Shown piece by piece: positions 1 to 11,094 of a stretch of 64,000 bases of DNA. How positions within the stretch are numbered: position 1 is the stretch's first letter; each line of letters begins with the position of its first letter. The position numbers and the translations under genes were made by a program. Under the pieces are notes generated by a model, which was not told the origin of the DNA, ran no database searches, and worked only from the letters and a program-made list of their open reading frames with translations. This DNA is from Janthinobacterium sp. 1_2014MBL_MicDiv (GTDB lineage: Bacteria > Pseudomonadota > Gammaproteobacteria > Burkholderiales > Burkholderiaceae_D): assembly GCF_001865675.1 (NCBI RefSeq), contig NZ_CP011319.1, positions 2,046,001-2,110,000 on the forward strand. Reading direction: 5' to 3'.

Positions 1-211
1 CAGCGCCCACGTGGGCCTGGCGCTGTACCCGCTGTCGGCGTTCCGCGCCATGAACAAGGCGGCGGAAAACGTCTACCAGGCGCTGCGCCGCGACGGCACG
101 CAAAAGAATGTCGTCGACACCATGCAGACGCGCATGGAGCTGTATGAATCGATCAATTACCACGATTTCGAGCAAAAGCTCGATGCGCTGTTCGCCGCGC
201 AAAAGAAATAA
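1..211 (+). CDS. prpB: 2-methylisocitrate lyase PrpB, C-terminal end (partial)
   Basis: This is the 3' end of a gene that enters from the left edge; about 69 codons are present, ending in TAA at 209-211. The visible residues (LYPLSAFRAMNKAAENVY, then a basic helical tail ending AAQKK) match the C-terminal helices of methylisocitrate lyases of the ICL/PEPM superfamily. These enzymes split 2-methylisocitrate into pyruvate and succinate in the cytoplasm, the last step of the 2-methylcitrate cycle. The catalytic residues lie upstream of the window and cannot be checked. prpC follows 69 bp downstream on the same strand, so the two are very probably co-transcribed. Identity rests partly on that context. 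Confidence 0.9.
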   Translation, partial: SAHVGLALYPLSAFRAMNKAAENVYQALRRDGTQKNVVDTMQTRMELYESINYHDFEQKLDALFAAQKK

Positions 212-280
212 ACAGAGAAGCAGGGGCCGCATGCCGGTCCCGCAGTGACGCACCCGAGACTATTCAATCTGGAGAACACA

Positions 281-1435
281 ATGACCGCACCGCAAGCCGC
301 CACTTTCAAGCCTAAAAAATCCGTCGCCCTGTCCGGCGTCACCGCCGGCAACACGGCGCTGTGCTCGGTCGGCAAGACCGGCAACGATTTGCACTATCGC
401 GGCTATGACATCCTGGACGTGGCCGACAGCTGCGAGTTCGAGGAAATCGCCTACCTGCTGGTGCATGGCAAGCTGCCGACCAGCGCGGAACTGAAAGGCT
501 ACAAGGCCAAGCTGAAATCCCTGCGCGGCCTGCCGTCGGCAGTCAAGCTGGCGCTGGAAGCGCTGCCGGCCGCCGCCCATCCGATGGACGTGATGCGCAC
601 GGGCGTGTCCGTGCTCGGTTGCACCTTGCCGGAAAAAGACGACCATAACGCGCCGGGCGCGCGCGACATCGCCGACCGCCTGATGGCGTCGTTCGGCTCC
701 ATGCTGCTGTACTGGTACCACTACAGCCATAACGGCAAGCGCATCGAAGTGGAAACGGACGACGACTCGATCGGCGGCCACTTCCTGCACCTGCTGCACG
801 GCGAAAAACCGTCGGCGTCGTGGGAAAAAGCCATGCACACCTCGCTGATCCTGTACGCGGAACACGAATTCAACGCCTCGACCTTCACCAGCCGCGTCAT
901 CGCCGGCACGGGTTCGGACATCCACTCGGCCATCACGGGCGCCATCGGCGCGCTGCGCGGCCCGAAACACGGCGGCGCCAACGAAGTGGCGCTGGAGATC
1001 CAGAAACGCTACGACAACCCCGATGAAGCGGAAGCGGACATCCGCGAGCGCGTCGCCAACAAGGAAGTGGTGATCGGCTTCGGCCACCCCGTCTACACGA
1101 TTTCGGACCCGCGCAACGTGGTCATCAAGGAAGTGGCGCGCAATCTGTCCCTGGAAGCCGGTTCCACGAAAATGTTCGACATCGCCGAGCGCCTGGAGTC
1201 GGTCATGTGGGAAATCAAGAACATGTTCCCGAACCTGGACTGGTTCTCGGCCGTGTCCTACCACATGATGGGCGTGCCGACGGCGATGTTCACGCCGCTG
1301 TTCGTGATCTCGCGCACCTCGGGCTGGGCCGCGCACATCATCGAGCAGCGCATCGACAACAAGATCATCCGCCCGAGCGCCAACTATGTGGGCCCGGAAG
1401 ACCTGGAATTCGTCCCGATCAAGGACCGCAAATAA
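281..1435 (+). CDS. prpC: 2-methylcitrate synthase PrpC
   Basis: PrpC condenses propionyl-CoA with oxaloacetate to give 2-methylcitrate, the first committed step of propionate oxidation. The protein is 384 residues, the usual length, with the citrate synthase catalytic set visible: His230 in GPKHGG, His269 in GFGHPVY and Asp320 in NLDWFS. An upstream in-frame ATG at 245 exists, but the start at 281 has GGAGA 6 bases before it and gives the usual N-terminus, so it is preferred. The TAA stop overlaps the next start (TAATG at 1433-1437), which implies translational coupling to acnD. Close relatives are ordinary citrate synthases; the prp neighbourhood settles the assignment. Confidence 0.96.
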   Translation: MTAPQAATFKPKKSVALSGVTAGNTALCSVGKTGNDLHYRGYDILDVADSCEFEEIAYLLVHGKLPTSAELKGYKAKLKSLRGLPSAVKLALEALPAAAHPMDVMRTGVSVLGCTLPEKDDHNAPGARDIADRLMASFGSMLLYWYHYSHNGKRIEVETDDDSIGGHFLHLLHGEKPSASWEKAMHTSLILYAEHEFNASTFTSRVIAGTGSDIHSAITGAIGALRGPKHGGANEVALEIQKRYDNPDEAEADIRERVANKEVVIGFGHPVYTISDPRNVVIKEVARNLSLEAGSTKMFDIAERLESVMWEIKNMFPNLDWFSAVSYHMMGVPTAMFTPLFVISRTSGWAAHIIEQRIDNKIIRPSANYVGPEDLEFVPIKDRK

Positions 1436-4053
1436 TGAGCACCGCAATGAGTACCCCCATGAATACCCTGTACCGCAAATCCTTGCCGGGCACCCAGCTA
1501 GACTACTTCGACACGCGCGCCGCCGTCGATGCGATCCAGCCAGGCGCCTACGCCACCTTGCCCTACACCTCGCGCGTGCTGGCCGAAAACCTCGTGCGCC
1601 GCTGCGATCCGGCTACCCTGGACGCGTCGCTGAGCCAGTTCATCGAACGCCGCCGCGACCTCGATTTCCCGTGGTTCCCCGCCCGCGTCGTCTGCCATGA
1701 CATCCTGGGCCAGACGGCCCTGGTCGACCTGGCCGGCCTGCGCGACGCCATCGCGGCCCAGGGCGGCGATCCGGCCCTGGTCAACCCCGTGGTCCCCACG
1801 CAGCTGGTGGTCGACCATTCGCTGGCCGTGGAATGCGGCGGTTTCGACCCCGACGCCTTCGCCAAGAACCGCGCCATCGAAGACCGCCGCAATGAAGACC
1901 GTTTCGACTTCATCGACTGGACCAAGAAGGCGTTCAAGAACGTCGACGTGATTCCGCCAGGTAACGGCATCTTGCACCAGATCAATCTTGAGCGCATGTC
2001 GCCCGTGATCCAGGTACAGGATGGCGTCGCCTATCCCGATACCCTGGTGGGCACGGATTCGCACACGCCGATGGTCGACGCGCTGGGCGTGATCGCCATC
2101 GGCGTGGGCGGCCTGGAAGCGGAAAGCGTGATGCTGGGCCGCGCTTCGTGGATGCGCCTGCCCGACATCATCGGCGTCAAGCTGACGGGCAAGCCGCAGC
2201 CGGGCATCACGGCCACCGACACGGTGCTGGCGCTGACGGAATTCCTGCGCAAGCAGAAGGTGGTTTCGTCCTACCTGGAATTCTTCGGCGAAGGCGCTTC
2301 GCACCTGACCCTGGGCGACCGCGCCACGATTTCCAATATGGCGCCGGAATTTGGCGCCACGGCCGCCATGTTCTACATCGACGCGCAAACCATCAAGTAC
2401 CTGAAACTGACGGGCCGCGACGACGAACTGGTGAAACTGGTGGAGTTGTACGCGAAAGAGACGGGCCTGTGGGCCGACAGCCTGGCCGACGCCCAGTACG
2501 AGCGCGTCCTGAGCTTCGACCTGTCGTCCGTCGTGCGCAATATCGCCGGTCCGTCGAACCCGCACAACCGCGTGCCGACGTCGGAACTGGCCGCGCGCGG
2601 GATTTCCGGCGTGGTGGAAAACGAGCCGGGCAAGATGCCGGACGGCGCCGTCATCATCGCGGCCATCACCAGCTGCACGAATACGAACAACCCGCGCAAC
2701 ATGATCGCCGCGGGCCTGATTGCGCGCAATGCGAACCGCCTGGGCCTCACGCGCAAGCCATGGGTGAAATCGTCGCTGGCGCCCGGCTCGAAAACCGTGG
2801 AACTGTATCTGCAGGAAGCGGGCCTGATGCCGGAGCTGGAACAACTGGGCTTTGGCGTCGTGGCGTTTGCCTGCACCTCGTGCAACGGCATGTCGGGCGC
2901 GCTCGACCCCGTCATCCAGGACGAGGTGGTGTCGCGCGACCTGTACGCCACGGCCGTCCTGTCGGGCAACCGCAACTTCGACGGCCGCATCCACCCGTAC
3001 GCGAAACAGGCTTTCCTCGCCTCGCCGCCGCTGGTGGTGGCCTACGCGATCGCCGGCACCATCCGCTTCGATATCGAGAAGGACGTGCTGGGCATCGCCC
3101 CGGACGGCAAGCCTGTCCTGCTCAAGGATATCTGGCCGTCGGACGAGGAAATCGACGCCATCGTCGCTTCCAGCGTCAAGCCCGAGCAGTTCCGCAAGGT
3201 GTACATCCCGATGTTCGCCGCGCAGGTCGACGATGGACAGAAGGTCAGCCCCCTGTACGACTGGCGTCCGCAGACGACGTACATCCGCCGCCCGCCGTAC
3301 TGGGAAGGCGCGCTGGCCGGCGCCCGCCCCTTGAAAGGCATGCGTCCGCTGGCCGTCCTGGGCGACAACATCACCACCGACCACCTGTCGCCATCGAACG
3401 CCATCATGCTCGATAGCGCGGCCGGAGAATACCTGGCGAAAATGGGCTTGCCCGAGGAAGACTTCAACTCCTACGCCACGCACCGGGGCGACCATTTGAC
3501 GGCGCAGCGCGCCACGTTCGCCAACCCGACCCTGAAGAACGAGATGGTCATCGAGGATGGCAAGGTGAAAGCCGGTTCGCTCACACGCATCGAGCCGGAA
3601 GGCACGATTTCGCGCATGTGGGAAGCCATCGAGGTGTACATGGAACGCAAGCAGCCATTGATCATCATCGCCGGCGCCGACTATGGCCAGGGGTCCTCGC
3701 GCGACTGGGCCGCCAAGGGCGTGCGCCTGGCCGGCGTGGAAGCCATCGTGGCCGAAGGCTTCGAGCGCATCCACCGCACCAACCTGGTGGGCATGGGCGT
3801 CCTGCCGCTGGAGTTCCTGCCTGGCGTGAATCGCAAGACCCTGGGCCTGGACGGCAGCGAAACCTATGACGTCGTGGGCGAGCGCACGCCGCGTTCCACC
3901 CTGACCCTGCTGATCCACCGCAAGAACGGCGACACGGTCGAAGTGCCCGTAACCTGCCGCCTCGATACGGCGGAAGAGGTGTCGATCTACGAGGCCGGTG
4001 GCGTGCTGCAGCGCTTCGCGCAGGATTTCCTGGAGTCGTCGAAAGCCGCATAA
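1435..4053 (+). CDS. acnD: 2-methylcitrate dehydratase AcnD (Fe/S-dependent)
   Basis: AcnD is an aconitase-like 4Fe-4S enzyme that, together with PrpF, replaces PrpD in dehydrating 2-methylcitrate to 2-methylaconitate. The product is 872 residues, close to the family norm. Cluster-binding cysteine motifs are visible: ITSCTNTNN near residue 412 and CTSCNG near residue 481. A C-terminal swivel domain carries GADYGQGSSRDWA. An open frame extends upstream inside prpC, but the ATG at 1435 overlapping the prpC stop is the natural start; internal ATGs at 1447 and 1459 are also possible, and the MNTLYRK start at 1459 resembles other AcnDs most. It is coupled to prpC and followed by a palindromic repeat pair before prpF. 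Confidence 0.95.
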   Translation: MSTAMSTPMNTLYRKSLPGTQLDYFDTRAAVDAIQPGAYATLPYTSRVLAENLVRRCDPATLDASLSQFIERRRDLDFPWFPARVVCHDILGQTALVDLAGLRDAIAAQGGDPALVNPVVPTQLVVDHSLAVECGGFDPDAFAKNRAIEDRRNEDRFDFIDWTKKAFKNVDVIPPGNGILHQINLERMSPVIQVQDGVAYPDTLVGTDSHTPMVDALGVIAIGVGGLEAESVMLGRASWMRLPDIIGVKLTGKPQPGITATDTVLALTEFLRKQKVVSSYLEFFGEGASHLTLGDRATISNMAPEFGATAAMFYIDAQTIKYLKLTGRDDELVKLVELYAKETGLWADSLADAQYERVLSFDLSSVVRNIAGPSNPHNRVPTSELAARGISGVVENEPGKMPDGAVIIAAITSCTNTNNPRNMIAAGLIARNANRLGLTRKPWVKSSLAPGSKTVELYLQEAGLMPELEQLGFGVVAFACTSCNGMSGALDPVIQDEVVSRDLYATAVLSGNRNFDGRIHPYAKQAFLASPPLVVAYAIAGTIRFDIEKDVLGIAPDGKPVLLKDIWPSDEEIDAIVASSVKPEQFRKVYIPMFAAQVDDGQKVSPLYDWRPQTTYIRRPPYWEGALAGARPLKGMRPLAVLGDNITTDHLSPSNAIMLDSAAGEYLAKMGLPEEDFNSYATHRGDHLTAQRATFANPTLKNEMVIEDGKVKAGSLTRIEPEGTISRMWEAIEVYMERKQPLIIIAGADYGQGSSRDWAAKGVRLAGVEAIVAEGFERIHRTNLVGMGVLPLEFLPGVNRKTLGLDGSETYDVVGERTPRSTLTLLIHRKNGDTVEVPVTCRLDTAEEVSIYEAGGVLQRFAQDFLESSKAA

Positions 4054-4058
4054 ATCGG

Positions 4059-4157
4059 GTAGGTCGGATTAGCGTGGCGTAATCCGACAATATTTGTGAA
4101 AAACCCGCCAGCAATGTGTCGGATTACGCGTGGCGATGCCCCGCTAATCCGACCTAC
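4059..4157. repeat. REP-like palindromic repeat pair
   Basis: Two units lie head to head. Unit 4059-4089 starts GTAGGTCGGATTAGCG and ends CGTAATCCGACA; unit 4117-4157 is the same element in reverse, starting TGTCGGATTACGCG and ending CTAATCCGACCTAC. Each unit is itself a hairpin (GTCGGATTA pairing with TAATCCGAC). A second pair with the opposite order is at 42001-42085. The arrangement resembles BIME/REP elements. It lies between acnD and prpF, where it could stabilise the upstream mRNA or attenuate readthrough; no T-tract follows, so it is not a plain terminator. Confidence 0.85.
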
Positions 4158-4175
4158 CTCTTTCCAGAAAATGAC

Positions 4176-5372
4176 ATGAGCCATACTCCCCAAATCAAAA
4201 TTCCCGCCACCTATATGCGTGGCGGCACCAGCAAGGGCGTGTTTTTCCGCCTGCAGGACTTGCCGGCCAGCGCCCAAGTGCCGGGCGCGGCGCGCGATGC
4301 GCTGCTGCTGCGCGTGATCGGCAGCCCTGACCCGTACGGCAAGCAGATCGACGGCATGGGCGGCGCCACCTCGAGCACCAGCAAGACCGTGATCCTGGCG
4401 ACAAGCACGAAACCGGAGCATGACGTCGATTACCTGTTCGGCCAGGTCTCCATCGACAAGCCGTTCGTCGACTGGAGCGGCAACTGCGGCAACCTGTCGG
4501 CCGCCGTCGGTTCGTTCGCCATCGCCAGCGGCCTGGTGGACGCCGCGCGTGTGCCGCAAGACGGCATCGCCACGGTACGCATCTGGCAAGCCAATATCGG
4601 CAAGACCATCATCGCCCACGTGCCCATGACCAATGGCGAAGTACAGGAAACGGGCGACTTCGAACTCGATGGCGTGACCTTCCCGGCCGCCGAAGTGAAA
4701 CTGGAATTCCTCGATCCGGCGGCGGAAGAGGAGGGTGGCGGTGGTGCGATGTTCCCCACTGGCAAGCTGGTCGACGACCTCGAGGTGCCCGGCATCGGGA
4801 CCCTGAAAGTCACGATGATCAACGCCGGCATCCCGACCATCTTTGTCGATGCGGACGCCATCGGCTACACGGGCACGGAACTGCAGGACGCCATCAATGG
4901 CGATGCGGCCGCGCTGGCCCGCTTCGAGACCATCCGCGCGCATGGCGCGCTGCGTATGGGTTTGATTTCCCACCTGGATGAAGCGGCCAAGCGCCAGCAC
5001 ACGCCGAAGGTGGCGTTTGTCGCCAGGCCGGCCGGCTATGTGTCGTCCAGCGGCAAGCGGGTGGAGGCGGGCGAAATCGACCTGCTGGTGCGCGCCATGT
5101 CCATGGGCAAGCTGCACCACGCCATGATGGGCACGGCGGCTGTCGCCATCGGCACGGCCGCGGCCATCCCCGGCACCCTGGTGAACCTGGCGGCGGGCGG
5201 CGGCGAAAAAAGCAGCGTGCGCTTCGGCCACCCGTCCGGCACCCTGATGGTGGGCGCGGAAGCGGCGCTGGTCGATGGCGCATGGAGCGTCACCAAGGCC
5301 ATCATGAGCCGCAGCGCGCGCGTGCTGATGGAAGGCAGCGTGCGCATTCCCGGCGACGCCTTCGGCGCATAA
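4176..5372 (+). CDS. prpF: 2-methylaconitate cis-trans isomerase PrpF
   Basis: PrpF isomerises the 2-methylaconitate made by AcnD so that aconitase can rehydrate it; the AcnD/PrpF pair is the alternative to PrpD. The protein is 398 residues, as expected, and begins MSHTPQIKIPATYMRGGTSKG, with the MRGGTSKG motif typical of the PrpF/DapF-fold family and later blocks such as DWSGNCGNLS and GHPSG. The ATG at 4176 is chosen because the family N-terminus starts there; an open frame continues upstream into the palindromic repeat, which is unlikely to be translated. The ribosome-binding site is weak. It is the fourth gene of the operon. Confidence 0.95.
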   Translation: MSHTPQIKIPATYMRGGTSKGVFFRLQDLPASAQVPGAARDALLLRVIGSPDPYGKQIDGMGGATSSTSKTVILATSTKPEHDVDYLFGQVSIDKPFVDWSGNCGNLSAAVGSFAIASGLVDAARVPQDGIATVRIWQANIGKTIIAHVPMTNGEVQETGDFELDGVTFPAAEVKLEFLDPAAEEEGGGGAMFPTGKLVDDLEVPGIGTLKVTMINAGIPTIFVDADAIGYTGTELQDAINGDAAALARFETIRAHGALRMGLISHLDEAAKRQHTPKVAFVARPAGYVSSSGKRVEAGEIDLLVRAMSMGKLHHAMMGTAAVAIGTAAAIPGTLVNLAAGGGEKSSVRFGHPSGTLMVGAEAALVDGAWSVTKAIMSRSARVLMEGSVRIPGDAFGA

Positions 5373-5380
5373 GCACCCTG

Positions 5381-5401
5381 GCCGGGCCGCGTTGGCCCGG
5401 C
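5381..5401 (+). terminator. Strong hairpin after prpF
   Basis: GCCGGGCC at 5381-5388 pairs perfectly with GGCCCGGC at 5394-5401 around a GCGTT loop, directly after the prpF stop. No uninterrupted T-tract follows, so termination would be partial or Rho-assisted. It marks the boundary between the prp enzymes and the inserted acyltransferase pair. Confidence 0.45.
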
Positions 5402-5540
5402 TGGCCATTTATCTCGAGAATAATTGATTTTTTCGCTATTCAAAACCTGAACGGCAAGGAAAATGGAAGGGCGCGCAAGGGGTGCGGTTTTGCCGCGTGA
5501 GGCCGCGCTGCGCGCACGTCCATCCTGACTGGTGAAATCC

Positions 5541-7088
5541 ATGCTATTCAATTCCTGGGTCTTCCTGCTTGCCTATCTGCCCGTCACGGTGGCCGGATTC
5601 TTCATCCTGGGACGGCGCAGCGAATCATGGGGCGCCGCCTGGCTCGCATGCGCCTCGCTGTTTTTCTATGGCTGGTGGGACTACCGCTACCTGCCGCTGC
5701 TGACTGGATCCGTCGTCTTCAATTATGGCTGCGCCGCGCTGCTCGGGCCAGGGCGCGCAAGCCACCGCAAAGCCTTGCTGGCGGCGGCCATCGCCGCCAA
5801 TCTGGGCCTGCTCGCCTACTATAAATACGCGGGTTTTTTTGTCGCCGGCGTGGCGGAACTGCTGGCGCAGCCGATGCCCGTCCTGCATGTGGTGCTGCCG
5901 GTCGGGATCTCGTTTTTCACCTTCACGCAGATCGCCTTCCTCGTCGATACCTACAAGGGCAAGGCGCAGGAAAGCCGCTTCGTCCACTACCTGCTGTTCG
6001 TCACGTACTTTCCCCATCTGATCGCAGGCCCCGTGTTGCACCACAAGGAAATGATGCCGCAGTTCGCCGCGCGGCGCACGTTCCGCCTCTCCGAACGCAA
6101 TATCGCCATCGGCAGCACGATCTTTTTCATCGGCCTGGCGAAGAAGGTGCTGGTCGCCGACAATATCGGCGCTTATGCGGCGCCCCTGTTCAACGATCCC
6201 GTCGCGCCATCGCTGCTGATCGCCTGGAGCGGTGTGCTGGCTTATGCCTTCCAGCTGTATTTCGATTTTTCCGGCTACTCCGACATGGCCATCGGCCTGT
6301 CGCGCCTGTTCGGCGTGCGCCTGCCGCTGAACTTCGATTCGCCATACAAATCGCGCAATATCGCGCAATTCTGGCGCCGCTGGCACATGACCCTGTCGCG
6401 CTTCCTGCGCGATTACCTGTACATCCCGCTGGGCGGCAAGCGCTGCGGCCCCGTGCGGCGCTACCTGAACCTTATGGTGACCATGGTGCTGGGCGGCCTG
6501 TGGCATGGCGCCGGCTGGAATTTCATCGTCTGGGGTTTCCTGCACGGCGCGTACCTGGCCATCCACAAGGGCTGGAGCGCGCTGGCGCGCACACTGCGCC
6601 TGCCGGTCGGCACGCGCGCCGGCAACGTGGCGGCCACCATCCTCACCTTCATCGCCGTCTGCGTTGCCTGGGTCTTTTTCCGCGCGCCCGACATGGCCAG
6701 CGCCCTAACCATCGTGCAGGGCATGGCGGGCGGCTTCGGCCTGGCCTTGCCCGATGCGCTGGCGCGCCAGCTGCAACCGCTGCAGCCCTTGCTGGCGTCG
6801 CTGGGCGTGTCGTTCTACCTGGGCGGCGGCACGGCCTTCATCGAAAGCTGGACGTGGATCGCCATCGCCGCGCTGCTCGTCTTTGCCATGCCGAATACGC
6901 AGCAGATCATGCGCCGCTTCGAGCCGGCCCTCGATTTTCAGCATGCTGCCGCGGCGCGCGGGCATGGCGTGGCGCGGCTGCTCACCTGGCGCGCCTCGCC
7001 CGCATGGGCCGCCGCCATCGCCTTGCTGGCGCTGGCCAGCATGCTGGCCTTGAGCCGTCCCGCCGAATTCCTGTATTTCCAATTCTAG
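5541..7088 (+). CDS. MBOAT family O-acyltransferase (AlgI-like)
   Basis: This is an integral membrane O-acyltransferase of the MBOAT family, of the AlgI/DltB kind that moves acyl groups across the inner membrane for attachment to exported glycans. The 515-residue product has about ten hydrophobic segments, the conserved block FWRRWHMTLSRFLRDYLYIP and the family histidine at residue 322 in GGLWHGAGWN. A GTG nine bases upstream is possible, but the ATG at 5541 gives the standard MLFNSWVFLLAYLP start. The next gene encodes a membrane-anchored SGNH-like protein, the usual partner that finishes the transfer on the periplasmic side. The polysaccharide acceptor cannot be told from the window. Its position inside a propionate operon is unusual. 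Confidence 0.9.
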   Translation: MLFNSWVFLLAYLPVTVAGFFILGRRSESWGAAWLACASLFFYGWWDYRYLPLLTGSVVFNYGCAALLGPGRASHRKALLAAAIAANLGLLAYYKYAGFFVAGVAELLAQPMPVLHVVLPVGISFFTFTQIAFLVDTYKGKAQESRFVHYLLFVTYFPHLIAGPVLHHKEMMPQFAARRTFRLSERNIAIGSTIFFIGLAKKVLVADNIGAYAAPLFNDPVAPSLLIAWSGVLAYAFQLYFDFSGYSDMAIGLSRLFGVRLPLNFDSPYKSRNIAQFWRRWHMTLSRFLRDYLYIPLGGKRCGPVRRYLNLMVTMVLGGLWHGAGWNFIVWGFLHGAYLAIHKGWSALARTLRLPVGTRAGNVAATILTFIAVCVAWVFFRAPDMASALTIVQGMAGGFGLALPDALARQLQPLQPLLASLGVSFYLGGGTAFIESWTWIAIAALLVFAMPNTQQIMRRFEPALDFQHAAAARGHGVARLLTWRASPAWAAAIALLALASMLALSRPAEFLYFQF

Positions 7089-7097
7089 GGCGGATAT

Positions 7098-8339
7098 ATG
7101 ACGAGATCCCCCTTCAAGTCTTATCTGGTCGCGCTGGCGCTGCTGCTGTGGACGGGCGCCGTTGCCGTCTGCGCCTTCGTGGTCATCGTCGACCCGTACG
7201 GGCTGTACGGCGTGGTCCGGCGCGACAATTTCAATGCCGTCAAGCCGGGCCTGACCCGCTACCAGAGCCAGATCAAGCACGAGCATGCGCTGCGCCTGCG
7301 GCCGCAATTCATCATCCTCGGCAACTCCCGCGCCGAGATCGGTTTCGACCCGCGCGCCGGCGCCTTTTCAGGGCATGGCGGCGCCGGCTACAACCTGGCC
7401 ATTCCCGGCACCGGGCTGGCCACGTCCGCCCGCCAGTTCGCGCAACTGGTGCAGGCGGGCGTCAAGCCGCGCACGGTCATCGTCGGCATGGAATTCATCG
7501 ATTTTCTCAATCCGGCGGCCGCGCAGCCTGCGCGCCCCGTGACGGCGGCCGCGCCGCCCGCGCATGGCGGCGCATACTGGCGCTTCGATGCGCTGTTCTC
7601 GCTGGCGACCCTGCGCGATGCCGCGCATACCTTGCGCATCCAGCATGACGGGGAAGCGGCCACCATCTCGGCCGATGGCTACAATCCCTTGCTGGAATAT
7701 GGCGCGCATGTGCGCCAGGATGGCTACCACAAGCTGTTTACCCAGCGGGCGCAGGAAAACGCGGCCAGTTTCCGGAAGAAATCCACGCGCGGCCTTGCCA
7801 ACGAAGACTTCCAGGCGCTGCGCGCCTTCCTGCTGGCGATGGCGGCCACGCAGGCCGATATCCGGCTGGTGATTTATCCGTATCACGCGCAATTGCTTGC
7901 CATGGTCGAGGCGGCGGGCCTGTGGCCCCTGTTCGAGCAGTGGAAGACCCGGCTGGTGCGCGAAGTCGGCATGGTAAAGGAGCAGTACCCGGCCGCGCGG
8001 CTCACGCTGGCCGATTTCAGCGGCTTTGGCGTTTACAACTGCGAGCGCATACCGGCGGCCGCTGAGCGCGGCGCGGCCACGCGCTGGTACTGGGAAGCCG
8101 GGCATTTCAAGAAGGCGCTGGGCGATATCGTGCTGCAGCGCGTGATGCGGCAAAACACGCTGGCAGATGGCCGGTTCGGCATGGCGCTCGATGGCGCCAC
8201 CCTGGCCGCCAACCGCGACAGGATCGCGGCCGAGCGCGTCGCCTGCGCGGCGGCGCAGCCGGGGCTGTTCCTGTCGTCAAGGCAGCTGTTTGCCGCGCGG
8301 CGCAGCCGCTTTAAGGAATCAGGAGTACAAGGGGAGTGA
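7098..8339 (+). CDS. Membrane-anchored SGNH/AlgX-AlgJ-like acetylation partner
   Basis: The 413-residue protein starts with a single hydrophobic segment (residues about 8-31), which places the rest in the periplasm. It has the block FIILGNSRAEIGFDP with a candidate nucleophilic serine at residue 77, resembling block I of SGNH hydrolases and the AlgX/AlgJ/DltD proteins that work with MBOAT acyltransferases. A later aromatic block (RWYWEAGHFKKALGDIVL) contains a plausible catalytic histidine in GHF. It starts 9 bp after the MBOAT stop, so the two form one unit. I infer that it transfers acetyl groups to an exocellular polymer; the exact substrate is unknown. Confidence is moderate because only short motifs are recognisable by eye. 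Confidence 0.7.
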   Translation: MTRSPFKSYLVALALLLWTGAVAVCAFVVIVDPYGLYGVVRRDNFNAVKPGLTRYQSQIKHEHALRLRPQFIILGNSRAEIGFDPRAGAFSGHGGAGYNLAIPGTGLATSARQFAQLVQAGVKPRTVIVGMEFIDFLNPAAAQPARPVTAAAPPAHGGAYWRFDALFSLATLRDAAHTLRIQHDGEAATISADGYNPLLEYGAHVRQDGYHKLFTQRAQENAASFRKKSTRGLANEDFQALRAFLLAMAATQADIRLVIYPYHAQLLAMVEAAGLWPLFEQWKTRLVREVGMVKEQYPAARLTLADFSGFGVYNCERIPAAAERGAATRWYWEAGHFKKALGDIVLQRVMRQNTLADGRFGMALDGATLAANRDRIAAERVACAAAQPGLFLSSRQLFAARRSRFKESGVQGE

Positions 8340-8427
8340 TGGTGGAGGAGGCACTGGGTCGCAGATAGCAGAAATACGCATACGCAGGAAAATAGACCAA
8401 ATCAATTATATGCATACCGGAGGAGAC

Positions 8428-10314
<1,887 letters not shown>

Positions 10315-10333
10315 CGGCGCACGACGATACCGG

Positions 10334-10355
10334 AATTTATCAATCGGTAAATTTC
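10334..10355. promoter_or_regulatory. Distal operator-like site (O3) for the tail-locus repressor
   Basis: The 22 bp here (beginning AATTTATCAATCGG and ending TAAATTTC) match 21 of 22 bases of the complement of 11095-11116 on the other side of the repressor gene. The core is an imperfect palindrome, AATTTA...TAAATT. Repressor genes often use such repeated operators. It lies between the prpE stop and the repressor stop, so it could allow looping or be a relic of locus insertion. Confidence 0.6.
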
Positions 10356-10359
10356 GGTA

Positions 10360-11073
10360 TCAAATCCGGTCGCTTTCCTTGCGCACGACGCGCCCGACGA
10401 TCAGGCATTCGTTGCCGCGGCACAGCTTGCGGTGGTATTTGCGCTGGTCCGGGTTGTCCGACGTCAGCCACCATTCGCCGATATCGCGCGCCATGCGCTT
10501 GACCACCGGCTCGCCTTCGTAGTTGATGGCAAACACCACGCCGTCGGCTGGCCGGCTGTCGGCCGTGTTGATGATCACCACGTCGTCCTCGTACAGGGCC
10601 GGCTCCATGCTCTCGCCCTTGACCTTGATGGCCACCAGTTTTTCAGGGTGGTAGCCGTTGCGCTCGACCCAGCTGCGCGGCACGCTGATGGTGCTGCCGT
10701 CGTGCGTTTCCGGCTCGATGGCAAAGCCCGTGATGCCGGCCGACAGGCGCAGCTTGACCTTGCGGATCGGGTAGAAGCGTTCATCTTCGCCATCTTCCAC
10801 CACCACGGGCTGTGCGCCGGCCAGCGCGCGCGCCGCCATGGCCGCCTGGTCGGGCGCCGCGCCCTGGTCGAAGTACATGGCTTCCAGTTGCAGGTCGGCT
10901 TCCAGCTTGCGCGCGATCTTTTCGCTGAAGGCGCGGCCTTCGCGGTAGGTGGGCGAAAGGATTTGCGAGATGCGCGCCTCGCTCCAGCCGCTGGCATCGG
11001 AAATTTTCTTGCGCGTATTGTCGTAGCGCTCGCGTATCAGGGCCAGCAGGCGATCGCGTCTGTATTGATACAT
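10360..11073 (-). CDS. LexA/CI-type S24 autoproteolytic repressor
   Basis: This 237-residue protein has an N-terminal helix-turn-helix (residues about 18-45, ISDASGWSEARISQIL) and a C-terminal peptidase S24 domain. The catalytic pair is visible: Ser155 in KGESMEP and Lys192 in PVVKRM. Candidate self-cleavage sites are Ala112-Gly113 (LSAGITG) and Ala85-Gly86. Proteins of this class repress prophage or pyocin-type operons and are inactivated by RecA during the SOS response. An ATG at 11121 in the same frame is possible, but the start at 11073 has GGAG at a proper distance. It is transcribed away from the tail genes and flanked by related operators at 10334, 11095 and 11137. I infer SOS-inducible control of 11225-26513. 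Confidence 0.88.
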   Translation of the reverse strand: MYQYRRDRLLALIRERYDNTRKKISDASGWSEARISQILSPTYREGRAFSEKIARKLEADLQLEAMYFDQGAAPDQAAMAARALAGAQPVVVEDGEDERFYPIRKVKLRLSAGITGFAIEPETHDGSTISVPRSWVERNGYHPEKLVAIKVKGESMEPALYEDDVVIINTADSRPADGVVFAINYEGEPVVKRMARDIGEWWLTSDNPDQRKYHRKLCRGNECLIVGRVVRKESDRI

Positions 11074-11094
11074 ATTCATCTCCACATTAAACCT

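Noticed and set aside
260..3918. Long open frames on the minus strand opposite prpC and acnD
   Set aside because: They are Arg/His/Ala-rich shadows of high-GC genes in the complementary frame, without ribosome-binding sites or family motifs.
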